Source: an uncultured Cryptobacterium sp. (GTDB taxonomy: Bacteria > Actinomycetota > Coriobacteriia > Coriobacteriales > Eggerthellaceae). Taken from it: 20,421 bases of DNA. The notes below the pieces were generated by a model that was given only the letters and a program-made list of their open reading frames with translations, was not told the origin of the DNA and made no database searches. Location of the stretch: contig USIG01000021.1 in assembly GCA_900554685.1 (NCBI GenBank), positions 1 through 20,421 on the forward strand. The letters run 5' to 3'. Of the stretch, positions 1-7,369 are shown piece by piece (position 1 is the first letter of the stretch; every line of letters begins with the position of its first letter). The position numbers and the translations under genes are program-made.

Positions 1-1064
1 CCCTTTGTCCTATTCCTCGCATTTCGGCTGATTTTTCGCAAATATTTGGAGAATTATGCCGCCATCACGTTTCTCCCACGCCTCGTTTTGATGCGCGCTT
101 TATTGTTGATCCTCAAAACGAAAAGCAAGGTGTCGTTGTCGTACAAGTACACGAAGGCGATTTTCCTCCCTATGTAGCTGATGGCGTAGTGGAAATTCGC
201 GAAGGATCTACCTCGGGTCCTGCCCTTGGCTCCGCCTTGGTCGAACTTTACGGCAAAGCAACCAAGCGCACCCAAGAAATTAGAGAGTTTTGCCGTCGAA
301 GCGTTTGGTATCCAGGCGATAACGCCACATCACCCGCCGGCACAATTCCGGTTCCGCTTTTTAACCTCTATTTGTTCCGCATGGGAAGCCGCGCAAGCAT
401 AAGTACGTCACGCAGCGTTATAAACACCCACGTAAGCGCCATGCGAGCCGCCTTCAGCCAACAGGGCATGCAATGTCATGTCCAGCATGCTCATGACTCG
501 TTGATTCTTCGTGCTTCGATTGCTTTTCCTGGCGGACCAGCACACTCAGCACTGGAACTTTTCCCTGACGAATCCATGAAGCTCACCGTTCCTGCCATCA
601 TGCTCGAACTTGATACCTACGAAAAAGCGGTAAATGATCTCAAACAAAGTGGGATTGAAGTAGCACCCACTGCACGTTTTATTGGAGCTACCCGCACGCT
701 AAAACGAGTTACCCGTATGGCATCTCTTCTTGATCGCTACGTGCGACAACGAGGTATTTCCTGGACCAGCTATGCCGTTGCCTATGAGCTGGAAAACATG
801 GAAGGGGTAATTTTGTGGTCAGAAAAAGAAACCTACCACACCTACATTAAAAACCATGGCCTCCTCTTCTGCGGAAGCACCGATGGCCGCAGCCGTATTC
901 GCTATTTAGATGACGGAGAACATGACTCGTTTCGCGCACGCCAGTTTGCAGGAAGTCATTTCTTTGAAGCCTGCGGATTACCTCTCGGATCGCCCGACCC
1001 CGAAGACAATGAATTGGTGGACGCTCTTCTGCGCGACGGAAAGCCTTACCGTGCAGAGCAGTGA
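1..1064 (+). CDS. AlbA_2/Schlafen-type putative nucleic-acid-binding protein, 5'-truncated by window edge
   Basis: The reading frame is open from base 3 to the TGA at 1062-1064, so the gene begins outside the window; a GTG at 189 is possible but the same frame continues upstream with sensible protein. The visible N-terminal part (PRFDARFIVDP, then VVVVQVHEGDFPPYVADG, then EIREGSTSGPA) follows the end of an AlbA_2 (Schlafen-like) domain, where a beta strand and 'PPYV.DG...R.GS' lead into a Ser/Thr turn. The remaining ~280 residues have no motif I recognise; they are soluble and moderately charged. AlbA_2 proteins are often called helix-turn-helix or ATP-binding regulators, but their targets are mostly unknown. 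No downstream partner on this strand: the next gene is convergent. I am fairly sure it is a real gene and less sure of the family. Confidence 0.6.
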   Translation, partial: LCPIPRISADFSQIFGELCRHHVSPTPRFDARFIVDPQNEKQGVVVVQVHEGDFPPYVADGVVEIREGSTSGPALGSALVELYGKATKRTQEIREFCRRSVWYPGDNATSPAGTIPVPLFNLYLFRMGSRASISTSRSVINTHVSAMRAAFSQQGMQCHVQHAHDSLILRASIAFPGGPAHSALELFPDESMKLTVPAIMLELDTYEKAVNDLKQSGIEVAPTARFIGATRTLKRVTRMASLLDRYVRQRGISWTSYAVAYELENMEGVILWSEKETYHTYIKNHGLLFCGSTDGRSRIRYLDDGEHDSFRARQFAGSHFFEACGLPLGSPDPEDNELVDALLRDGKPYRAEQ

Positions 1065-1170
1065 AACAACTCACGATATAGGCAAAATACGAAAGCACCG
1101 AAGCTTCTAATTGATTTTCGTTAACGTAAGATTTTATGGATCCTTAGTTAAAAAGCCTTTAGCTGAACCT

Positions 1171-2334
1171 CTAAGAGAGACTTACCGCCCAGGTAAAAAC
1201 TCCGTAAAACACAAGAAGCGCTGCCAGAAAAATCACGTTATACCAGGTAAAGGTCTTAAGATATCCGCTGCGTTTGACCAACCCTTCAGCAGTGACCAGC
1301 TTAAACGAAATAATACTTGCCATTGATGCAATCAGGGTACCTAAACCACCAAGATTAGTTCCAATAATAAGGGCACCCCATTGATCAGAAAAACCCGACA
1401 GTAAAAGTGCAGCAGGTACGTTACTGATAACTTGACTTAAAACCACAGACGCTATTACTGGTGCTGTATCCACCAGCTGAGAAACAACCTCATGAATAAG
1501 CGGAATTCGTCCCATGTTTCCAACAAATACAAAAAGGGCGATAAAGGTGCATAAAAGCCCATAATCGACGCGCTTAAATACCTTTCTATCCATACACAAC
1601 GCCACAATCACCACAACAACACAGGTAAAAAAGACCTCGATCACTCCTGCAACGGCGCAAAGACACACCACAAACAATAGTCCATACACCCCAGCACGAA
1701 GGCATTTTCCTAATGGATATCTGCGTTTTATTTTTCCAGTATGTCCTGGTGACTCCATTGTCTTTTTGGATGATTTTCGAAAAAGGACGAAAAGAAATCC
1801 CGCAAGCAGAAGCGCTGCAAAGCCAGTATAGGGTGCCATGAGCACTACAAAGTCAAGAACATTCATCTGTGATGTTTGAAACAAATAAAGGTTTTGGGGA
1901 TTTCCCATAGGCAACATCATGCTGCCAAGATTCGCCGCAATGGTCATCAAGGCTACAACCGGACCCATAAAAACATCCATTTTCGCCCGATGCATCACCA
2001 CGATTGCAAAAGGAACGAAGGTAATAAGAGCTACGTCGTTGGTGATAAACATCGAACAGGCAAACGTCAAGCCAATAAGAGAAGAAGCAATCATCATCCT
2101 TGATCGCATATGGGAAACAACCCATTCTCCCATGATTCGAATAACACCCAAAAAGCGCAAGCCTGCCACTACGATCATCAACGACAAAAGCAGCGCAAGG
2201 GTATGCCAATCAATATAGGAAAAATAAGCAGCATCCGGAACAACAAAGATGCAAGAAATGAGTGCGGCTACCACTGAAATAACCAGCACTATTTCTTTAC
2301 GTACAAAGGATCGTATGCTCTCTGAAATATTCAT
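1171..2334 (-). CDS. SLC13 / ArsB-NhaD superfamily ion permease
   Basis: A 387-residue polytopic membrane protein with roughly ten hydrophobic segments. Two half-repeat signatures are visible: MFITNDVALITFVPF near residue 97 followed by NLGSMMLPMGNPQNLYLF, and in the C-terminal half SQVISNVPAALLLSGF followed by GTNLGGLGTLIAS. These re-entrant 'ND/NVP...G.P/G.N.GG' pairs are typical of the ion transporter superfamily that includes SLC13 dicarboxylate/citrate carriers, ArsB and NhaD. Which anion or cation it carries cannot be read from the sequence. Start is ATG at 2332-2334 with a weak AGCAGG upstream; stop is TAG at 1171. It lies downstream of rlmL on the same strand, but a hairpin at the rlmL stop codon suggests separate transcription. 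It is somewhat short for SLC13 (often above 430 aa), yet both halves are present. Confidence 0.82.
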   Translation of the reverse strand: MNISESIRSFVRKEIVLVISVVAALISCIFVVPDAAYFSYIDWHTLALLLSLMIVVAGLRFLGVIRIMGEWVVSHMRSRMMIASSLIGLTFACSMFITNDVALITFVPFAIVVMHRAKMDVFMGPVVALMTIAANLGSMMLPMGNPQNLYLFQTSQMNVLDFVVLMAPYTGFAALLLAGFLFVLFRKSSKKTMESPGHTGKIKRRYPLGKCLRAGVYGLLFVVCLCAVAGVIEVFFTCVVVVIVALCMDRKVFKRVDYGLLCTFIALFVFVGNMGRIPLIHEVVSQLVDTAPVIASVVLSQVISNVPAALLLSGFSDQWGALIIGTNLGGLGTLIASMASIISFKLVTAEGLVKRSGYLKTFTWYNVIFLAALLVFYGVFTWAVSLS

Positions 2335-2446
2335 ACCTGCTTGCTTAAGCTTGTTTCCTCATCGATTTTCTCTTTGGACAATAAGATAATTGTGGCTTCT
2401 TGGGATAATTCCCACTCCTTTTCAAAGGGTTTGCGTACTTGCAAAA

Positions 2447-2485
2447 TACGTACTTACAAGACACTTACTTTTTAGTAAGTACGTA
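2447..2485 (-). terminator. Hairpin overlapping the rlmL stop codon, probable terminator
   Basis: Perfect 11-bp inverted arms (TACGTACTTAC at 2447-2457 and GTAAGTACGTA at 2475-2485) flank a 17-nt loop. Read on the minus strand the stem is followed by TTTTGC. The stem includes the last codons and TAA of rlmL. An alternative smaller stem, ACTTAC/GTAAGT, pairs 2463-2468 with 2475-2480. The short U-run makes termination plausible rather than certain. Confidence 0.5.
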
Positions 2486-4798
2486 GCAGAAATGAATGCG
2501 TGGATTACGAGAAAAATCTTCAGGGATGGTTTGCGCCGTTATGTTCTCAACCTGCAGACCAAGTGAGGAAACAGCCTGTTCATCAAGTTTGAACGAACGC
2601 AAATTTCCTGAAAATACAATCGATCCACCAGGCGCCAGAAGCCTTACAACCCCTTTAAGCAATGCGACATGATCGCGCTGGATATCCCAGGTGCGCTTAC
2701 CCATAGTCTTTGAGTTTGAAAAGGTGGGCGGGTCGAGAAATATCACCTCATAAAAGCCCAAAAGGTTATCAGGTGCCTGTTCTACCCATTGCAAAACATC
2801 AGCACGCACAAAGTGGTGATGTTTGCCCGTAAAGCCAGAAAGCTGCATGTTGCGACGAGCCCAGTCCAAATACGTTTGGCTCATGTCTACCGTGGTAGTC
2901 TCAGCCGCTTTCGCTGCTGCAGCATACACACTTGCCGTACCCGTATAGGCAAACAGGTTTAAGAAACGCTTGCCTGTTGCCATTTCTCCTACCAATTTAC
3001 GCGTGATGCGATGGTCTAAAAACAAGCCCGTATCCAGATATCCCGACAGATCAAGTTCAAAGAGATGATGATCTTCTTCAACTAAAAGGGTGCGACGCGT
3101 ATGCGTTTCGCTACGGTACTGGGAACCGCCTTTATCTTGTCGTCTCACTCGAGTGAAAAGCTGCTCCTTGGGTATATCAAGAAGCACTTGAGCCACAAGG
3201 CACGCATCACTAAAGCGGCGTGCCGCTTTTTGAGGATCAATCTCTCGCGGCGCTTGATATTCGCTCACAAGAGCAAAACATTGTCCTGTTTTCGCTTCTT
3301 CAAACACATCAATTGCAACAGCATAATCGGGAAGATCAGCATCATAGATTCTAAAGGCATGAATATTGTGCTTGTGCGCCCATTTTCGCCGTGCCTTTAT
3401 CATTTTGCGTAAACGCGAAGCAAACTGTTGAGCATGACCCGATGACACTGTTATCTCAACTTCGCTTCCATCAAGCTTAGTAAGAGTGAGAGATTCTTTA
3501 AATGAGTTGCCCAAACGATAATCTCTAAGCATTGCCTCTATTGCGCCGTTGTATACCGCAAGCGTACGCTGGGCATCATAGCCAATAGACGAATCAAAAG
3601 TTGCATCGGGTGTGATAACGCACATGCGCCACGAATCAGACAAGCTGTTCAGACCCTCGGCAAAATGCTCATAGAATTTCTCGAGGGAATCTTTCATAAG
3701 GCGCACGCCATAAGGAGGATTGCAGGCAAGAAAACCTGACTTTTTGATATCAATCCCCGCCTCGCGCAAAGTAACAGGCAGATTTGCGCAATCCGCACAA
3801 ACAAAATGAACCAAAGAAGCAAATCCTGCACGACGCGCATTGGCCTGGGCAATTTTCACCGCTTCATTATCGCTATCAGCACCAAGCATGAAAGGAGCGT
3901 GCTCCAATCCCTGCTCAAACCGCTCATCCGCCTCGTCTAAAAGCTCATCGAAAGCCTGCGCTTCAAAGTCTGCACATCCTACAAATCCCCAGTAATCACG
4001 GGAAAGTCCTGGGGCACGATCGGTAGCCATCATAGCGGCCTCTAGCACCAGCGTGCCACTTCCACACGTCGGATCAACAAACACAGGAGCTTCGATTCTA
4101 TCCACCCCTTTACGCTTTGCCTCGGCACGCCGCAGGGCAGGAGATGCAAGATGATCCCATCCTCCCCACACCAACATGCCTGCCGCAAGAGCTTCCTTCA
4201 AAGGTGCCTCGGTTGCCTCATCTGGTGTGCGATAGCCACGACGATGGAGCGATTCTCCCGCAAAATCGATGGAAATGGTCGCCTTCTTTTTATGAACCGA
4301 CACCCAAAGAGGAACATCGGGACGATGAGCGGCAACACTAGGACGAAAACCTCGTACTTCACGAAGTCTGTCACAAACCGCATCCTTTACCTTAAGAGCA
4401 ATGAATTGGCTGTTGCGCAAAGCTTCGTTTCCTCCCCGTGCGCTAACCGCAATAGTGGCCTGCTCACCACTGGCAACAAAGTGCTCCCAAGGAAGGGCTT
4501 TAACGCCCTCATAGAGACAATGGGCATCACTTGCATCCACACGGTCTATAACCCGCAACACGCGTGAGGCAATACGCGACCACAAACAAACGCGATACCC
4601 ATCGACCTTTGTGCCAAAAAAGACCACACCGCTTTTAAGAGGACGAACGCGCTTTGCACGAAGACGCTTTAACTCATCAGCTAAAAGCTGCTCAAACCCT
4701 TTGGGGCAAGGGGCAAAGTATTCAATTAGAGGTTCTGGGGTTTGCTTGCTCTTGCTAATGGAGGCATTACCCTTACATTCAGTCATATAGGCTCTCAT
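2465..4798 (-). CDS. rlmL: Bifunctional 23S rRNA (guanine) methyltransferase RlmK/L
   Basis: The 777-residue protein matches the RlmKL fusion, which in E. coli makes m2G2445 and m7G2069 in 23S rRNA using S-adenosylmethionine. In order there are an N-terminal ferredoxin-like/THUMP part (LWSRIASRVLRVIDRV near residue 75), a first Rossmann methyltransferase with FVDPTCGSGTLVLEAA (about 240) and the target-base motif NPPYGVRL (about 360), then a second one with FLNLFAYTGTASVYAA (about 610) and DPPTFSNSK (about 690). Length is a little above E. coli RlmL (702), mainly from ~25 extra N-terminal residues. The ATG at 4798 lies inside the upstream toxin gene; a second in-frame ATG at 4786 would shorten the overlap to 8 bp. 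Neither has a strong ribosome binding site, which fits translational coupling to the toxin. Its metK neighbour region supplies the methyl donor but is not in the same operon. Confidence 0.93.
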   Translation of the reverse strand: MRAYMTECKGNASISKSKQTPEPLIEYFAPCPKGFEQLLADELKRLRAKRVRPLKSGVVFFGTKVDGYRVCLWSRIASRVLRVIDRVDASDAHCLYEGVKALPWEHFVASGEQATIAVSARGGNEALRNSQFIALKVKDAVCDRLREVRGFRPSVAAHRPDVPLWVSVHKKKATISIDFAGESLHRRGYRTPDEATEAPLKEALAAGMLVWGGWDHLASPALRRAEAKRKGVDRIEAPVFVDPTCGSGTLVLEAAMMATDRAPGLSRDYWGFVGCADFEAQAFDELLDEADERFEQGLEHAPFMLGADSDNEAVKIAQANARRAGFASLVHFVCADCANLPVTLREAGIDIKKSGFLACNPPYGVRLMKDSLEKFYEHFAEGLNSLSDSWRMCVITPDATFDSSIGYDAQRTLAVYNGAIEAMLRDYRLGNSFKESLTLTKLDGSEVEITVSSGHAQQFASRLRKMIKARRKWAHKHNIHAFRIYDADLPDYAVAIDVFEEAKTGQCFALVSEYQAPREIDPQKAARRFSDACLVAQVLLDIPKEQLFTRVRRQDKGGSQYRSETHTRRTLLVEEDHHLFELDLSGYLDTGLFLDHRITRKLVGEMATGKRFLNLFAYTGTASVYAAAAKAAETTTVDMSQTYLDWARRNMQLSGFTGKHHHFVRADVLQWVEQAPDNLLGFYEVIFLDPPTFSNSKTMGKRTWDIQRDHVALLKGVVRLLAPGGSIVFSGNLRSFKLDEQAVSSLGLQVENITAQTIPEDFSRNPRIHFCYVLTKK

Positions 4799-5120
4799 CC
4801 AAATTTAGTAGCGTATAGTCATCAATATTAAACCGCTCATGAATAATACGATAAACCGTAAGCGTTGTGTCGTTGCATCGATACACAATAATATAGGGTT
4901 TTGAAAGTGCACTTCGATATCCTTTTTCTTCCAATTCACTGCTCTCAAAACGCTTGCCCATATCAGGAAACATGCATAATCGATCAAGAGTTTCATCTAT
5001 GGCACTAATAACCCGTAATGCCGCCTGAAAAGAGCGCTGTTCTACTCCTAAATAGAGAGCGATTGATTCTTTGTCTAATTGAGCACGAGGACGCCACGAC
5101 AAAATTAGCTTATTATTCAT
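4779..5120 (-). CDS. ParE/RelE-type toxin of a toxin-antitoxin pair
   Basis: From the ATG at 5118-5120 this encodes 113 residues beginning MNNKLILSWRPRAQLDKESIALYL. The pattern fits the RelE/ParE fold: an N-terminal strand, two helices ending DRLCMFPDMGKRFE, then the C-terminal sheet SKPYIIVYRCNDTTLTVYRIIHERFN, with the family's 'YR.iY......v.I..I.H.R' layout. The frame is open further upstream to 5168, but that part lies within the antitoxin gene; the ATG 4 nt after the antitoxin stop (5125) is the natural start. ParE proteins poison gyrase and RelE proteins cut mRNA on the ribosome; the sequence does not decide which. The TGA (4779-4781) overlaps the start of rlmL. Toxin and antitoxin are surely one operon. 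Confidence 0.85.
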   Translation of the reverse strand: MNNKLILSWRPRAQLDKESIALYLGVEQRSFQAALRVISAIDETLDRLCMFPDMGKRFESSELEEKGYRSALSKPYIIVYRCNDTTLTVYRIIHERFNIDDYTLLNLDESLYD

Positions 5121-5124
5121 CGTT

Positions 5125-5442
5125 TTACCGCATCTGTTGAGGTCTATAGTCAACACCCATTTGCTCAAAGATTTCTTTCATACGTGTGTCAGACTCTTCT
5201 TTAGATAACGTTTCTGGGTGATATTTTTCTTCAATTTCCGCTTCGCGCAGTGCCATAACAAGACGATTGTGCAAAACCATAGATTCGTAAGCGTTGCTGT
5301 CCATCAATACATACGCAGCAGTTCCATTTTTGGTAAGCACAATAGGTTCTTGCGTTTCGGTTGCCTGAGAGCACACATCATTCATATGAGTACGTAAATC
5401 AGTTATCGGACGAATTACAGGAAGTGCAGAAGAACTGATCAT
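5125..5442 (-). CDS. Phd/YefM-family antitoxin
   Basis: A 104-residue protein starting MISSSALPVIRPITDLRTHM. The N-terminal half is a classic Phd/YefM DNA-binding dimerisation domain: 'PI.DLR..M', then PIVLTKNGTAAYVLMD and AYESM. The C-terminal half is charged and helical (MALREAEIEEKYHPETLSKE, then a stretch ending FEQMGVDYRP) and would wrap the toxin. The ATG at 5440-5442 is preceded on the minus strand by an excellent AAAGGAGG with 6-nt spacing, so I take it over the longer upstream frame. It comes first in the operon, as in most type II modules, and the high-quality ribosome binding site would favour antitoxin excess. A near-palindrome over a TATAAT box just upstream is the likely autoregulatory operator. 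Confidence 0.88.
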   Translation of the reverse strand: MISSSALPVIRPITDLRTHMNDVCSQATETQEPIVLTKNGTAAYVLMDSNAYESMVLHNRLVMALREAEIEEKYHPETLSKEESDTRMKEIFEQMGVDYRPQQMR

Positions 5443-5472
5443 AGCATGCCTCCTTTTATTAAATACATAATT

Positions 5473-5492
5473 CAGTACATAATTATATACTG
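5473..5492 (-). promoter_or_regulatory. Probable promoter -10 within a palindromic operator of the toxin-antitoxin operon
   Basis: A 20-bp near-palindrome (arms CAGTA/TACTG, one mismatched pair inside) covers a minus-strand TATAAT at 5482-5487. It lies about 30 bp before the antitoxin start. The -35 side (about 5505-5511) is poor, so the promoter would be weak or of the -10-dominated type. Phd/YefM antitoxins are known to bind palindromes at this place; the assignment here is inferred from position. Confidence 0.5.
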
Positions 5493-5533
5493 ATTTCTTA
5501 CATATCGCACCTTGTAGCACCTTACGTCATTTT

Positions 5534-5713
5534 TTGGCTACCGAGTCATTCTTTAGAGCTCTCTCTATTCCTGTTAGCGGTGTTGCGGTAAACGGAGAAG
5601 ATATCGACATTGCTGAGATTAATGGAGTCGATGTAACCAATCCTAGTAACAGCAAATCTAGTCCCGGCGGAGAAGCAGCGCTTCAAGAACTCACACAAAA
5701 TGGAACGACTTAA
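5534..5713 (+). pseudogene. Start-less coding remnant between the toxin-antitoxin operon and the rpoD terminator
   Basis: The plus-strand frame ending in TAA at 5711-5713 is open back to 5483, yet has no ATG or GTG start with a ribosome binding site; a TTG at 5534 is the only candidate. The peptide reads like real protein (ESFFRALSIPVSGVAVNGED, then DIAEINGVDVTNPSNSKSSP, ending ELTQNGTT): short-chain hydrophilic, Asn/Gly/Ser-rich, like the C-terminus of an exported protein. I do not recognise the family. Its stop is followed 58 nt later by a strong terminator hairpin in the right orientation, so this may be the 3' end of a gene whose 5' part was lost when the toxin-antitoxin pair arrived. It could also be a chance open frame. 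Confidence 0.35.
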
Positions 5714-5770
5714 TGATTACTATTACTTTGCTACACCCATTGAAATAAGTATCAAGAGAACAAAAGTCAT

Positions 5771-5802
5771 AAAAAGTGCCGCTCGAATAAGCGGCACTTT
5801 TT
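5771..5802. terminator. Strong bidirectional Rho-independent terminator
   Basis: A perfect 13-bp stem (AAAAAGTGCCGCT / AGCGGCACTTTTT) closes a 6-nt loop at 5784-5789. It has an A-tract on one side and a T-tract on the other, so it works in both directions. On the minus strand it ends the rpoD transcript about 80 nt after the stop; on the plus strand it would end whatever the remnant at 5534-5713 belonged to. Confidence 0.92.
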
Positions 5803-5883
5803 CGTATCAAGTATATATTTGACAAGCAAAGATTAAGCTCGGAGCTTGTACGACAAGCATGAACAGTTCGAAAGTCCTAAAGC

Positions 5884-7284
5884 TTAGTCTTCCAAATAAT
5901 CCTTCAGCTTCTGTGAACGAGAAGGATGACGCAGCTTCGCTAAGGTCTTAGATTCAATCTGACGAATACGTTCACGTGTTACGCCAAATTCGCGACCAAC
6001 TTCCTCTAAGGTACGAGGATGCCCGTCTTCCAAACCAAAACGCAACGAAATAACCTTGCGCTCGCGTTCTGCCAAACCTTCAAGCGTCTTAGCCAGCTGT
6101 TCTTGAAGCATACTAAAGCTTGCTGCATCAGGAGGAACAACAGCAGCATCGTCTTCAATAAAGTCACCCAACTGCGAATCTTCTTCTTCGCCAATAGGTG
6201 TTTCCAAAGAAACTGGTTCTTGGGAGATCTTTTGAATCTCACGAACACGCTCAGGAGTAAGGCCCATTTCCTCTGCAATTTCTTCAGGGGTAGGCTCACG
6301 ACCAAGCGATTGCAACAGTTGACGCTGAATACGAACCAGTTTATTGATGGTCTCGACCATGTGTACCGGAATACGAATGGTACGAGCCTGGTCTGCAATG
6401 GCACGCGTAATGGCCTGGCGAATCCACCAGGTTGCATAGGTAGAGAATTTAAAGCCCTTGGTATAGTCGAACTTCTCAACTGCACGAATAAGACCCAAAT
6501 TACCTTCTTGAATAAGGTCCAAGAACAACATGCCGCGACCAACATAGCGCTTTGCGATAGAAACTACCAAGCGCAAGTTAGCCTCAATAAGCTGCTGCTT
6601 TGCGTCAAGTCCTACCTGCTCGACACGAGAAAGACGACGACGCTCGCGACGTTCAAGCTCAATGCCCTCTTCTTCAGCTTTTTCCAGCTCTTCTGTTGCT
6701 GCAACGCCTGCTTCAATCTTCATTGCAAGATCGATCTCTTCTGCAGCGGTAAGCAAAGAAACCTTACCGATTTCTTTGAGATACATACGAACAGGATCGC
6801 CTGTCAAAAGAGCCACTGAAGAATCAGCTGCCTGCTTGCGCGTACGAGAGCGCTTGGATTTGGTCTTGTTATTTACCTTTGGAGGAGCAATTTCGACGGT
6901 AGCCTTAAGCTCTTCTTCGGGAATGCCTTCAAGAAGACTCTCGTCAGTTAAATCGCTTTCCTTAACATCGGAATCATCATGCACCTCATGCAACGATGGT
7001 TCGGTGTTGGATTCAAGAATGTCTTCGGTTTCTTCATCTTCCATATCTTCTGCCTGAGCAGCCTTGGCTTCGTCCGCCTTTTTCTTTGAAGATGCCGCGC
7101 TTTTAGCCTTTGCGGTCTCCTTCTTTGCTGTAGTCTTTTTTGCGGGAGCCTTTTTCGTAGAAGATGACGCCGTGGTCTTCTTTGTAGTAGCTTTTTTAGC
7201 AGGAGTTTTCTTAGTCTTGCTTTCCGTTTCTTCCTTCGTTTCGGTTGGCTTTGATACTGAGCCTTGAGAGGAAGCCTTTGCCAC
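5884..7284 (-). CDS. rpoD: Primary RNA polymerase sigma factor (RpoD/SigA)
   Basis: The housekeeping sigma factor. From a GTG at 7284 it has 466 residues: a basic tail rich in TKK/PAKK repeats (about 20-75), an acidic stretch (about 79-130), region 1.2 (DPVRMYLKEIGKVSLL, about 163), region 2 with ANLRLVVSIAKRYVGRGM and the -10-contacting YATWWIRQAITRAI (about 235-300), region 3, and region 4.2 helix-turn-helix TLEEVGREFGVTRERIRQIE (about 425-444). A longer frame starts at ATG 7311, but that ATG has no ribosome binding site, whereas the GTG is preceded by GGAAGGA at a good distance and would give VAKASSQG, so I prefer the GTG. The gene follows priA with a 86-bp gap and ends before the strong hairpin at 5771-5802. 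The basic/acidic tail resembles actinobacterial SigA/HrdB. Confidence 0.96.
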   Translation of the reverse strand: MAKASSQGSVSKPTETKEETESKTKKTPAKKATTKKTTASSSTKKAPAKKTTAKKETAKAKSAASSKKKADEAKAAQAEDMEDEETEDILESNTEPSLHEVHDDSDVKESDLTDESLLEGIPEEELKATVEIAPPKVNNKTKSKRSRTRKQAADSSVALLTGDPVRMYLKEIGKVSLLTAAEEIDLAMKIEAGVAATEELEKAEEEGIELERRERRRLSRVEQVGLDAKQQLIEANLRLVVSIAKRYVGRGMLFLDLIQEGNLGLIRAVEKFDYTKGFKFSTYATWWIRQAITRAIADQARTIRIPVHMVETINKLVRIQRQLLQSLGREPTPEEIAEEMGLTPERVREIQKISQEPVSLETPIGEEEDSQLGDFIEDDAAVVPPDAASFSMLQEQLAKTLEGLAERERKVISLRFGLEDGHPRTLEEVGREFGVTRERIRQIESKTLAKLRHPSRSQKLKDYLED

Positions 7285-7369
7285 GTTATTTCCTTCCCAC
7301 GATTCATTCATACTTAGCGAAAACTTCGCTAGAGAAACATCGAATCATTATACCTCTAAATGGTCAAAG

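Noticed and set aside
1065..1170. Terminator between the convergent AlbA_2-type and permease genes
   Set aside because: I looked for a hairpin with a U-run and found only weak, short complementarity.
1919..2218. 99-codon plus-strand frame opposite the permease
   Set aside because: Antisense shadow of a membrane-protein gene without a ribosome binding site.
2401..2414. TGGGATAATTCCCA palindrome upstream of the permease as an operator
   Set aside because: Only 5-bp arms around a non-symmetrical centre and no promoter identified beside it; too weak to annotate.
5121..5168. Extended toxin start at 5168
   Set aside because: This would put the toxin start within the antitoxin gene; the ATG at 5120, just after the antitoxin stop, fits the family length.
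6019..6819. 266-codon plus-strand frame opposite rpoD
   Set aside because: It is a shadow of the highly conserved rpoD coding frame, with no start signal and improbable amino-acid composition.
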